A stretch of 64,000 nucleotides of DNA, taken from Candidatus Thiodiazotropha sp. (ex Monitilora ramsayi). Its GTDB lineage: Bacteria; Pseudomonadota; Gammaproteobacteria; Chromatiales; Chromatiaceae. Shown one piece after another: positions 10,141-18,203 of the stretch (positions are counted from its first letter, which is position 1; every line of letters starts with the position of its first letter). The notes under the pieces were generated by a model, which made no database searches, was not told the DNA's origin, and worked only from the letters and a program-made list of their open reading frames with translations. Made by a program: the position numbers and the translations under genes. The stretch covers positions 782,916 through 846,915 of the forward strand of contig JAHXIO010000005.1 of NCBI GenBank assembly GCA_025655595.1. Reading direction: 5' to 3'.

Positions 10141-10572
10141 TCACCATGTCCACAGTGTGTAGTCGCCGGCCTGGTCCATGGGGTCTCAGGTCTTTTCCTT
10201 AAGTCCGTCTCGTAGGATAGCGCCTTATGCTGTCAGAGAGCCTTGAGCTGCGTCAAAAAGCCACTTGTCCAGGCTCTTCTCAAGACCAATGGTAGATGTG
10301 TGGGACCGGCTTCTGAGTGAGGTTCCTTGTGGCTGTTGCTCCGTGCATCGGAGTTGGTTGCACCCCCATGGGTCTCCAGATGTTCCTCAATGCAGGAAAT
10401 GAGGAACCTCAGATCGGTTCACGACAGGAAGGATATTGGGAAGGTTAAAATGGTCTCCCCCAATATTGTATTAAGCCGCGGCAAAGCCGCACCATGATGG
10501 CTCTCCTTCGGAAGCGGTTCGCCCTGGCGCGACTCACTGATTCGCCCGCGGCTCTTGATATTCCCTCAATGC
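10141..10572. other. Gene-free stretch with small inverted repeats
   Basis: No ORF with coding character on either strand. An 8-bp inverted repeat GTTCCTCA...TGAGGAAC (10382-10389 and 10400-10407) and a GCGGC-AAA-GCCGC mini-hairpin near 10475 are the only structures noticed. Neither is followed by a T run. Confidence 0.5.
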
Positions 10573-10851
10573 TTATTTCGCTTCATCAGCTTCCTCTTTA
10601 ATCTCTAGCTCGAAGGCGCTGAACTCTGACTGGTCCACGACCCCGTCCATGTTGAAGTCAATATCCCGCCAGTACTCTTTCACGTCCTCGCGCGCCATCC
10701 CTTCCTCCCGATTGAGGGTACCGCTCTTGTCCATATCCAACTGCTCAAAGCCCTTGTGCATCATGCCACCGGCCTCCTTCATGCCACCAGCGAACGCTGT
10801 TGCAGACGCACAGACAAAGGCTATGGCACCCGCCATCAAGTATCTCTTCAT
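10573..10851 (-). CDS. Small exported EF-hand protein
   Basis: 92 aa from the ATG at 10851, chosen because AGAGGG lies seven bases upstream and the product then begins with a textbook signal peptide (MKRYLMAGAIAFVCASATAFA). A further upstream ATG at 10917 would hide this signal inside the protein. Two EF-hand calcium loops are visible: DMDKSGTLNREE and DFNMDGVVDQSE. The tail is acidic and lysine-rich. Likely a periplasmic calcium-binding protein; no partner is evident. Confidence 0.75.
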   Translation of the reverse strand: MKRYLMAGAIAFVCASATAFAGGMKEAGGMMHKGFEQLDMDKSGTLNREEGMAREDVKEYWRDIDFNMDGVVDQSEFSAFELEIKEEADEAK

Positions 10852-11112
10852 GACACTGCCCTCTTGTGAGTCATTTTCCTCCGCGCGGATGGGACGCCGA
10901 TCTCCGGGAGTGGCCATCCGCGCTTTCTTCAGCAGAGAGCGAAACAGCCTTTGCTCTACTTGGCTTGACTAGAAACGGAACCTTTACTTCGCCCTCACTG
11001 ATTCATAGAGTTGGACTGCCCCTCCAGGGCTGAGTTGCCACTTTCGCCGCGGTCGGCAGGAAAGCAGCAATGTACAGCCGTTTCCTCCCAGAAGTTTGGC
11101 TGACTGGAAGAA

Positions 11113-11145
11113 TCAGAGGTGCTTCACCGGATCCATATGCTGAAG
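11113..11145 (-). pseudogene. Relic of a ParE toxin C-terminus
   Basis: On the minus strand, eleven codons read LQHMDPVKHL then stop. The last seven residues match the tail HQYMDPVKHL of the ParE toxin at 5359-5661 exactly, and the DNA 11110-11142 matches 5356-5388 with only about five differences. No further ParE homology extends upstream, so this is the remnant end of another copy. Confidence 0.55.
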
Positions 11146-11221
11146 CCGGGGAACGCATTGGCTCGCCGCAACAGCACTATAAGGCAGCGCTGAAGAAGCC
11201 GGCCTTTAGTATTTGCCGATT

Positions 11222-13129
11222 TTATTTTTTTGCCTGGTACCAGATCGGTGAGGTGTAAGCGCGCTCCTGAATAGAATCGGGTATATTCTCAGGCACTTCA
11301 ACACCAAACACTTTTCGGTCATAGGTGGTCCAGCGTGGCGTGGGGATTTCGAGCACCCGGATGTAATAGAAGGCCGATTGTTTAGGGTCAAAATCCGGAT
11401 CCTGCCAATAGCCCGCCAGTGTGGCGGCGCCAATGCTATTGCTCCAACTGGCAGCTTCGACATCGACGGTATTACCCACAGCGGGTAGCTTACCGCCCTT
11501 GCCCGGCTTGCGATCACCGGACCAGGCGATGTTATAAACCTTCTCGGCTGTTTCGCCATTGGCCTTGAGCCAGCCTTTCACAACCTGTACCCGATCGAGA
11601 TTGGCGCCGTCCGGGTCGCGCAGGGCCCGAATCAGCAAGGCCGGGGCGCGGCCCTTCGGATCAGCGGGCAGATCAGCTCCCATAGGCACACCGTGGGCAT
11701 AGCCGTGGGCGGCAAAATCGGCTCGCGGCAAATCCTCCTCGACAAAGTCGTAACCGGCGAACACCCGCACCCGGATACGCGTGCCGGTAGTGGCGTAGAC
11801 TTCGCGCCGGTTCATGGCATCCCAGATCGCCTCGCGGGTATTCTCCCGCGCCCATACCGCCGCCAGACCGGACGCCGCACCATCGGCGCTGAGCAGGTCA
11901 TCGCTAGGGTCATCGGGGGTCAGCACCCCTGTGACAGCTTCGAGTAAGCGGGTCTCATCATTGGTGGGCTCCATGGCCGAGACCTTGCCGAAGAAATTAT
12001 TTTCCTCGAAGGTGGCCAGTCCGGTGTGGCTGTCGGTCGAGCCGAGCATGCCAAACTTGAAAGGATTAACGCCGAGTTTTTGCTCGTAGGCCAGGCCGCG
12101 CTGCAGGGCCGCACGGGCGTACTCCCTCGGTAACATGTCCGGGGTCTTGCGCTGCGCGCCAAAGCTGCCCTTGTCCCAGGTGACGAAGTCCGCAAATTCA
12201 TCGTCGGGGGACAGGGCCGGATGGGTCTCGCCATCGCCCTTGATCTGGGTGACTTCATAGATAGGCTCCCAACGCTGTCGGCGTGCGGCGTAGTCAGCGC
12301 TCAGCGGTTTACCCGACAGGGTGACATCATCAAACATCAAACCATTGGAAAGATTGCCATTGTGCGCCAGCGCCAGCACCTTGCCGCCGGTTTTGCTTTC
12401 GTAGCTTTGCAGCCAGTCCCAGAGCGCCTCCGGGTCTTCCGTGTCGTAGGCGGATAGCGGCACGATCTGGTCGGCCCGGTCTTTGCCATCGCGGAACACA
12501 ACAATACGGTGTAGGTTGTTTCCGCTGGGACCGGAGGTCCACTCGTAGCCGATCAGGGCGGTAAACTGGCCGGGCTGGTTGTGCTGCTCAGCGGCTTCAG
12601 TGGTCATCTTCCAATAGGTTTCCATCATCCCGGTGCCGGCCATCGGGTCGACTGCATCCGGGGTATTCACCGTCCCGAACCACCAGCTGTAGGCGGCGAC
12701 AACCTCCTCCATCGACGGACCGTTGAGTTCCACCAGCTTTTTGCCCCAATCATTTTTCTGCAGGACCGGGTCATTATTTCTCAGCGCCACCGGCACGCCG
12801 AGGTTTTCTGCGTGATCCGCCACCACCAGAAAGTCCAGGGGCCGTTGCAGTCGTGCCGGTATACCGAGCGATGAGACAACTTTCTCCCCCTTGGCAAAAC
12901 GATAGGCATCATCGGGGGTCAGGGTGGCCAGCGCGAGACCGGCATCAGCCGAGAACGTCGTATGCAGGTGGGTATCGCCAAAGAGAACCTGATTGGGGAA
13001 GTCCTGCTCAAGATACGGGGAATAAGTCGTGCTTTCGGGCGGGACCGTGATGGGAGAATCGGACGCCAGTGTGTATCCGGTTAAGGTTGACGCAAGAACA
13101 ACGAATACTGCAAGCCTGAAATGGGTCAT
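11222..13129 (-). CDS. DUF3604 family protein (PHP-like, exported)
   Basis: 635 aa from the ATG at 13129, preceded by GAGG nine bases upstream and opening with a signal peptide (MTHFRLAVFVVLASTLTGYTLA). A longer frame from 13219 is unlikely. The N-terminal motif LFGDTHLHTTFSADAG and VVADHAENLG, plus the later GSTDSHTG, are metal-ligand-type histidine/aspartate clusters as in PHP phosphoesterases, to which DUF3604 is related. Function is not established for the family. It is probably a periplasmic or outer-membrane-associated metal-dependent hydrolase. No terminator was seen. Neighbours are relics, so context is uninformative. Confidence 0.85.
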   Translation of the reverse strand: MTHFRLAVFVVLASTLTGYTLASDSPITVPPESTTYSPYLEQDFPNQVLFGDTHLHTTFSADAGLALATLTPDDAYRFAKGEKVVSSLGIPARLQRPLDFLVVADHAENLGVPVALRNNDPVLQKNDWGKKLVELNGPSMEEVVAAYSWWFGTVNTPDAVDPMAGTGMMETYWKMTTEAAEQHNQPGQFTALIGYEWTSGPSGNNLHRIVVFRDGKDRADQIVPLSAYDTEDPEALWDWLQSYESKTGGKVLALAHNGNLSNGLMFDDVTLSGKPLSADYAARRQRWEPIYEVTQIKGDGETHPALSPDDEFADFVTWDKGSFGAQRKTPDMLPREYARAALQRGLAYEQKLGVNPFKFGMLGSTDSHTGLATFEENNFFGKVSAMEPTNDETRLLEAVTGVLTPDDPSDDLLSADGAASGLAAVWARENTREAIWDAMNRREVYATTGTRIRVRVFAGYDFVEEDLPRADFAAHGYAHGVPMGADLPADPKGRAPALLIRALRDPDGANLDRVQVVKGWLKANGETAEKVYNIAWSGDRKPGKGGKLPAVGNTVDVEAASWSNSIGAATLAGYWQDPDFDPKQSAFYYIRVLEIPTPRWTTYDRKVFGVEVPENIPDSIQERAYTSPIWYQAKK

Positions 13130-13326
13130 GGTATATGTCCTCAATTCAATATGTCGTATCGACCACGTCATGCACCCTGGCAACCAAGGCTTACACAAAC
13201 AGTTTTCTACGATAATCACTAAAAAGCTTCAGTACAAAGTCCAGTATGTAGACTAGGTAAGACTATAAATAGGCATTATTCAACCTGCACAGCTATGATG
13301 GAAATCAGACAGGCTAAATACCAGGG

Positions 13327-13362
13327 TACCTCTGAATGATGATTTTGCATTATTCAGAGGTA
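13327..13362. repeat. 15-bp inverted repeat with 6-base spacer
   Basis: TACCTCTGAATGATG (13327-13341) and CATTATTCAGAGGTA (13348-13362) are inverted copies with one mismatch. There is no T run on either side, so it is not a classical terminator. It could be two abutting insertion-sequence ends or a bidirectional stem for the adjacent genes. Confidence 0.6.
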
Positions 13363-13379
13363 TCCTCTCGACAAAGGGA

Positions 13380-13784
13380 TTAAGGCTTATCCTGAAAAGT
13401 CTTTAAATACTCAATCAAGTCCGCTCTATCCTGTGGATCAGGCACACCCGGGGACATCATGGTTGCATCAGGAAACGTCACGGTGTAAGGGTTACTGAGC
13501 CAATTATCCAACAACTCGGACGACCATATGAATTCAGCTTTTTTAAATGTCACGGAATAATAAGGAAAGCCGGGTTGTCTGCCGGTGGTTTTTCCGAAGA
13601 TACTGTTGATGTTGGGCCCGTTGTTATGCTTGATAATTTTTTCGGGGTAATGGCAGGTGCGGTACTGGCCAAACGCCAGGTTGCCGTTTTTTGCATCTCC
13701 CTTGATGGGGGGGTCAGCAGCAACCGTTACTGCGGAGGCAAGCATTAACATCGCGCCCTAACACAAAACTCTCAGCTTAAACAT
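13380..13784 (-). pseudogene. Cytochrome c-like gene with amber codon in signal peptide and broken haem motif
   Basis: From the ATG at 13784 the frame reads MFKLRVLC, then TAG (13758-13760), then GAMLMLASAVTVAAD, so a normal signal peptide is interrupted by a stop. The mature part resembles a small class I cytochrome c: FGQYRTCHYPE where the haem motif CxxCH should be, NNGPNINSIFG, and the axial-Met region DATMMSPGVPDPQDRADLIEYLK. The first haem cysteine is Tyr. Translation could only restart at 13751, without a full signal peptide. The start overlaps the stop of the flavoprotein relic by eight bases, implying an ancestral two-gene operon. Confidence 0.75.
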
Positions 13785-14110
13785 GTGATGCCACCCCACC
13801 AAAAAGCTGGCCTGTCTTGCGGTCGAAGAAAGTGCTATCGCCAACCGACAAACCACTGGCGAGATAAGGCGCACTGTGAATTCCTGAAGCCGTTCACCCC
13901 ACGGCAGACAAACCCGGAATACTTTCGCCCCAGGGATTCTGAGCCTACCCCTGGATAGTAGTATGCAAACCGCCAGAGGTGTGCACGGGAAAAATGCCCT
14001 GTCGATGGAAAGGTCGTAAGCGGTAAAGGGTGGTTTAAGCGCTGGGGCGAGATATTCTTTCGCTTTGCCAAACAGCGGCGGTGAACCATTGCCTGCAGGA
14101 GCAGAAACGT
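13777..14110 (-). pseudogene. C-terminal relic of a FAD flavoprotein (fumarate reductase/3-ketosteroid dehydrogenase type)
   Basis: Two minus-strand frames together spell a flavoprotein C-terminus: SPPLFGKAKEYLAPALKPPF, then after a frame change PVHTSGGLHTTIQG-(TAG)-AQNPWGESIPGLSAVG-(TGA)-TASGIHSAPYLASG and LSVGDSTFFDRKTGQLFGG. The order PPF..TSGGL....IPGL.AVGE..GGIH....SGLS is the FAD-binding end of the fumarate reductase/KstD/flavocytochrome c family. At least one frameshift and two in-frame stops prevent expression. Nothing homologous could be followed beyond about 14110, so the N-terminal part is gone. The following cytochrome c is also broken. Confidence 0.65.
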
Positions 14111-14309
14111 CTGGAATTCAAAGCCCGGAAGGTGGCCTAGAGAGTTGCTGTGTGGTAGCGTTCAGTCGGCAGTTTTTCCAAGTATGGTATTTTTTATGGT
14201 ATTACTTCCTCCGTCAACAAGTAAGTCATTGATATTAAGAAGTAAAAATGACTCATTTGCAATCGAATGGGAGTAAGGGACGGCGCGCTGACGATTAGTG
14301 GAATAGGTT

Positions 14310-14810
14310 GTGAATCAGCTTGAACCTGATCAAGCCGACGTGAGATTCATGCGGCGTGCACTTGAGCTTGCCCAATGTGCCTGGGAGGAGGGCGAGGTAC
14401 CCGTGGGTGCCGTGATTGTCCTGGACGGAGAGATCGTCGGCGAGGGATGGAACCGGCCGATCATAAGTCAGGATCCAACTGCCCATGCCGAGGTTGTGGC
14501 ATTGCGTGATGCTGCCGCCAGAGTGGGTAACTATCGGCTTTGTCGGACCACCCTCTATGTCACCCTGGAACCCTGCCCAATGTGTGCCGGCGCCATTGTC
14601 CATGCCAGGGTCGACCGGGTGGTTTTCGCAGCGCATGATCCCAAAGGCGGTGCCGCCGGCAGCGTGTTCGATTTGCTCCCTACAGATGAACGGTTTAACC
14701 ACAAAGTTCGGGTGGAGCATGGTCCCCTGAGCGAAGAGAGCAGTGGGCTGTTGAAAGATTTTTTTCGCCATCGTCGCCAGCAACAAAGAGAGGAAAGGCA
14801 AACATCGTGA
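14310..14810 (+). CDS. tadA: tRNA adenosine(34) deaminase TadA
   Basis: Converts A34 to inosine in tRNA-Arg(ACG). 166 aa, near the family length. The zinc and catalytic motif DPTAHAEVVALRDAA (His/Glu) and the second zinc motif PCPMCAGAIVHARV are present, followed by FAAHDPKGGAAGS, typical of TadA rather than cytosine deaminases. GTG at 14310 is the start giving the full N-terminal helix. It overlaps pldA by four bases, so the two are probably cotranscribed. Upstream (14183-14203) a nine-base direct repeat TATGGTATT occurs twice, three bases apart. Confidence 0.95.
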   Translation: MNQLEPDQADVRFMRRALELAQCAWEEGEVPVGAVIVLDGEIVGEGWNRPIISQDPTAHAEVVALRDAAARVGNYRLCRTTLYVTLEPCPMCAGAIVHARVDRVVFAAHDPKGGAAGSVFDLLPTDERFNHKVRVEHGPLSEESSGLLKDFFRHRRQQQREERQTS

Positions 14811-15853
14811 TAATGATTACCAGATGGCTTGGTCCGTTTCTGACCGTTTTTCTGCTTGTTGTATCAGCTGGTCAGTCTGTTGCGGCTGATAGTCTGTCTC
14901 GGATGGATGCCTGTTTACTGGAACAGATCAAGATTGCTGATCCCAATATGAGCCTGGCTGAGCTGAAAACCCAATGTGAAGTGGTGATCAGCGTCAAAGA
15001 GCCTGTAGTGACGGATGAGGCAGATCCGAAACCGATGGTTGAGGCTACTCCCGCGGAACCGGTTCCGCTGGATGAGTCACTGATCAGTCGGCGGATACAG
15101 GCAGAAAAATCTACCCGATTTAATCCCTTCGTACTGTCGCCGCATAAACGTAACTACGTTCTACTGGCGTCCTATAACGATACGCCCAACTATGAGATCT
15201 ATAATACCCCAGCATCCGATTTTGACCAGGTTGAGATAAAGTTTCAGCTCAGTTTTAAAATACCTGTCATAGAAAGAGTGATGGGAACGGATGCGGACCT
15301 CTACGTGGCTTATAGCAATCTCTCTTTCTGGCAGGCCTACAATCGAAAGATATCCTCCCCTTTTCGGGAAACCATCCATGAGCCAGAGATGTTTCTTATT
15401 GTGCCGAATGATTGGGAGATCGGAGGGTGGCGAAACTCTCTTTTTCAGGTAGGGGTTGTTCATCAGTCGAATGGACAGGGCGGATTTCTTTCTCGTAGTT
15501 GGAATCGTCTGTACGCTAATTTCATCTTTGAAAAAGACAGGTTTCTTGTCGGACTCAAGCCCTGGCGTCGTATCAATGAGAGCGACGACGACAATCCGGA
15601 TATCACCGATTTTCTCGGTCACTATGAACTGACCGGCATCTATAAAAAAGGCGAGCACACTTTCAGTCTGATGTTGCGTAACCTATTCGACGGTGAGGGC
15701 AGGGATACTTTTCAGGTTGATTGGAGCTTTCCGCTACACAAACGCTGGCGTGGATATGTTCAATACTTCAACGGTTATGGCGAGAGCCTGATTGACTACA
15801 ATGCCGATACCAATCGTATTGGCTTCGGTGTGCAATTGACCGATTGGCTGTAA
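14807..15853 (+). CDS. pldA: Outer membrane phospholipase A (OMPLA)
   Basis: 348 aa. Signal peptide MIMITRWLGPFLTVFLLVVSAGQSVAA (GTG start at 14807; an ATG at 14813 is equally possible). A linker rich in E/P (about residues 60-100) precedes the 12-strand barrel. The active-site motif HQSNGQGG then SRSWNRLYANF matches the His-Ser-Asn triad and calcium ligands of OMPLA. The barrel ends with an aromatic strand. The enzyme hydrolyses phospholipids that reach the outer leaflet of the outer membrane. It overlaps tadA and is convergent with mltF. Confidence 0.93.
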   Translation: MIMITRWLGPFLTVFLLVVSAGQSVAADSLSRMDACLLEQIKIADPNMSLAELKTQCEVVISVKEPVVTDEADPKPMVEATPAEPVPLDESLISRRIQAEKSTRFNPFVLSPHKRNYVLLASYNDTPNYEIYNTPASDFDQVEIKFQLSFKIPVIERVMGTDADLYVAYSNLSFWQAYNRKISSPFRETIHEPEMFLIVPNDWEIGGWRNSLFQVGVVHQSNGQGGFLSRSWNRLYANFIFEKDRFLVGLKPWRRINESDDDNPDITDFLGHYELTGIYKKGEHTFSLMLRNLFDGEGRDTFQVDWSFPLHKRWRGYVQYFNGYGESLIDYNADTNRIGFGVQLTDWL

Positions 15854-15869
15854 AGAAATTCAGTGCGCC

Positions 15870-17303
15870 TCACAGGGCATCCGGAATAATCGATAGCGCA
15901 TGAGTCTTCTCGTCATTGTCGGTATCTTCGTTCAGCATCGCCTGTTTGCGTAGTTGCCATCTCAATAGTTCTGAATAGGCTCTGATGTTGTCCACGTAGT
16001 TCACAGGTTCATTGCCGCGTGCATAGCCATGTTTGAGACTGGAGTACCACTTTTTCAGGCTGAGTTTCGGCAAGTGTTTTTTAACATCCGCCCATTTATC
16101 GGGGTCTTCACCAAGATGTTCCGTTAGGATTCTTGCATCCTCAAGGTGGCCAAATCCCACATTGTATCCGGCCAGCGTTAGCCACAGGCGGTCAGGTTCC
16201 TGAATTCGATCCGGTAATTTCTTTTCAATGTAACGTAGATATTTGCCGCCGCCGATGATGCTTTGCCGGGGATCCAGCCGGCTTTCTATTTTCATCTGTT
16301 TGGCGGTGGTCAGTGTGAGCATCATGATACCTCTGACACCAGTGGGTGATTTGGCCTTAGGATTCCAATGAGACTCCTGGTATCCGATGGCCGCAAGTAA
16401 TCGCCAATCGATGCCGGTATCTTCGGCAGCCTCTTTGAAAAAGGGCTCGTACTTGGGCAGGCGATTATTGAAGTGCTTGACGAAGGTCTGAAGCTCGACG
16501 AAATTGAGGCGACCGATATGGCCGTAGTAGCGTTCGATCAGTTGATCGAGTGTGCCATCCTCGGTGATACGGTCAAAAAAGTCCTTCATGGCGTTGAACA
16601 GGCTCGCATCCTCTGCATGCGCCATGGCCCATGCCAGAGGTTGGGGATCCGTCAGATCAAAGGCGACACCAAGGTTTGGCATGAAACGCCTGCTGACTGC
16701 AAACTCATTGGAATCGGCGACGGTGTAATCGATCTCCCGGTTATGCACCATCTGCATCAATTCGGCACTTTCCAGGTCAGAGCGGCTTTCCCAGGTCAGG
16801 TCCGGATGAGATGCCTTCAGTCGCAATAACTCCTCTTCATGGCTGCTACCGGCGAGAACCACGAGTTTGCCTCCAATCAGATCTTTAATCTTGCGCGGTC
16901 GTCGGTTGCCTTGGCGATATATGACCTGCTGTGTAATCTCCTGGTAGGGAGGGCCGAACCGTATCTCGGACACGCGGTCGGGTGTAACAGTCAGTCCGGC
17001 AGCGGCAAGATGCGCATCCCCGTTTATTACACGGGGTAACAGGTCATCAAAGCGTTTGGGAATAATGAAGTGTGGTTTGACATCGAGCGTTTTGGCAAAG
17101 AGTTGTACCAGGTCGTACTCGAATCCGGTAAGACCCTCGGGTCCTTCGTAGAGTGTGGTGCCACTGTTGCGGGTAATGACGACCAACTCCCCAGCCGCCT
17201 TGATGCGTTCTACTAATGGCGGGGGAATGCTACAGCCGATCAGCAGTACTAATCCGAAAGTGATTAGTGATCTCGCAGGTATTATTGGTGAACGTCGTCC
17301 CAT
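15870..17303 (-). CDS. mltF: Membrane-bound lytic murein transglycosylase F
   Basis: 477 aa. Lipoprotein signal with lipobox LLIGC. Residues about 35-265 form a family-3 solute-binding domain (regulatory in MltF), and about 290-440 the SLT lysozyme-like domain with catalytic glutamate in IGYQESHWNPKAKSPTGVRGIM and the later AGYNVGFGH. It cleaves peptidoglycan at MurNAc-GlcNAc bonds, forming 1,6-anhydromuropeptides, which the AmpG-like permease at 37-38 kb could recover. The tadA-mltF proximity is common in gammaproteobacteria. Confidence 0.95.
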   Translation of the reverse strand: MGRRSPIIPARSLITFGLVLLIGCSIPPPLVERIKAAGELVVITRNSGTTLYEGPEGLTGFEYDLVQLFAKTLDVKPHFIIPKRFDDLLPRVINGDAHLAAAGLTVTPDRVSEIRFGPPYQEITQQVIYRQGNRRPRKIKDLIGGKLVVLAGSSHEEELLRLKASHPDLTWESRSDLESAELMQMVHNREIDYTVADSNEFAVSRRFMPNLGVAFDLTDPQPLAWAMAHAEDASLFNAMKDFFDRITEDGTLDQLIERYYGHIGRLNFVELQTFVKHFNNRLPKYEPFFKEAAEDTGIDWRLLAAIGYQESHWNPKAKSPTGVRGIMMLTLTTAKQMKIESRLDPRQSIIGGGKYLRYIEKKLPDRIQEPDRLWLTLAGYNVGFGHLEDARILTEHLGEDPDKWADVKKHLPKLSLKKWYSSLKHGYARGNEPVNYVDNIRAYSELLRWQLRKQAMLNEDTDNDEKTHALSIIPDAL

Positions 17304-17633
17304 CTTGGTCGATTTTCGGCCCTGTCTATTTCTTCTTGTTAAGACATTTATCCGCTACTCCGATTCCCGAAAGCACGAAAGAATGTATATTGTTGTTTCA
17401 TGATTGGTATCGTTTCGTGTCAAATGATTGCGCTAGATGAAAGAGCCATACACTAGAGAATATATGGGTAATGGCATTGATTTTAGACAATCAGGCTATG
17501 ATTTGTCTGGATCGACTGCCATGCATGATGCAAAATGCTCCCTCCGATCTCAATCATCTGATATTCGCATGCCAGAGACTGCCTGTCTCCGAGAAGTTTG
17601 AGTTGAGTGATAATGTCGGTATGTTTACAGAAT
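17304..17633. other. Intergenic region with promoters of mltF and tRNA-Ser
   Basis: No coding capacity I trust. A TATAAT-like hexamer could not be paired with a -35 with confidence. TTGAGT and TGATAATG near 17602-17615 are candidates for the tRNA-Ser promoter. Confidence 0.4.
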
Positions 17634-17723
17634 GGAGAGGTGCCGGAGTGGCCGAACGGGCCTGACTCGAAATCAGGTGATCCCTTAGGGGGTCCGAGGG
17701 TTCGAATCCCTCCTTCTCCGCCA
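17634..17723 (+). tRNA. tRNA-Ser (CGA)
   Basis: 90 bases with acceptor GGAGAGG/CCTTCTCC, long variable arm GATCCCTTAGGGGGTC, anticodon CGA in loop CTCGAAA, T-loop GGTTCGAATCC and an encoded CCA. This is a type II tRNA as expected for serine. Confidence 0.95.
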
Positions 17724-18060
17724 TTCCAGTTGAACAGTCCTGATTGAGTGGACAAGAAAATTTTTCCGTCACTGTCCATCGGTCCGGATTCCTAAATTAA
17801 GATGGCCTGTCGAGCCGGACTGAAACATTCTCTCGTGCATGGCCGATCATCATGTCGTACCGTTTGTTCGAGGGTGAACAAAGCAGACTGATTGCTTCAG
17901 GTGATATCGAATTCAAACAAGAAAGGCTCTTTTATCGCGCTGTATTATAACTTATGAATCTTAGTGTTCAGGAGATTTAGTTTGGTGGATATTTTGTAGA
18001 GTTCAGGGTCGAGCGAGGATAGTCGTGGAAACGCGCTGATTGACCATCATCCAGAGTTAT
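17724..18060. other. Gene-free stretch between two tRNA genes
   Basis: One possible 32-codon frame (17852-17950) was rejected as too short. No terminator with a convincing stem and T run was seen behind tRNA-Ser. Nothing else recognised. Confidence 0.45.
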
Positions 18061-18137
18061 TGGTCGGGGTGAGAGGATTCGAACCTCCGGCCCCTGCCTC
18101 CCGAAGACAGTGCTCTACCAGGCTGAGCTACACCCCG
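18061..18137 (-). tRNA. tRNA-Pro (CGG)
   Basis: 77 bases on the minus strand: acceptor CGGGGTG/CACCCCG, discriminator A, encoded CCA, D-arm TAGCTCAGCCTGGTAGAGC, anticodon loop TTCGGGA with anticodon CGG, T-arm GGAGGTTCGAATCCTC. All stems close well. Confidence 0.96.
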
Positions 18138-18203
18138 AATTGGCGCTGAATCGGCCTGATGCCGGCAGCGAGCGACAGATGGTAATGGAATTGTTGCAGC
18201 GAT

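Noticed and set aside
13835..14089. 84-codon minus-strand open frame
   Set aside because: It is a wrong-frame reading through the flavoprotein pseudogene; the conserved residues lie in other frames.
17852..17950. 32-codon frame between two tRNA genes (MSYRLFEGEQ start)
   Set aside because: Too short, no ribosome site, no visible domain.
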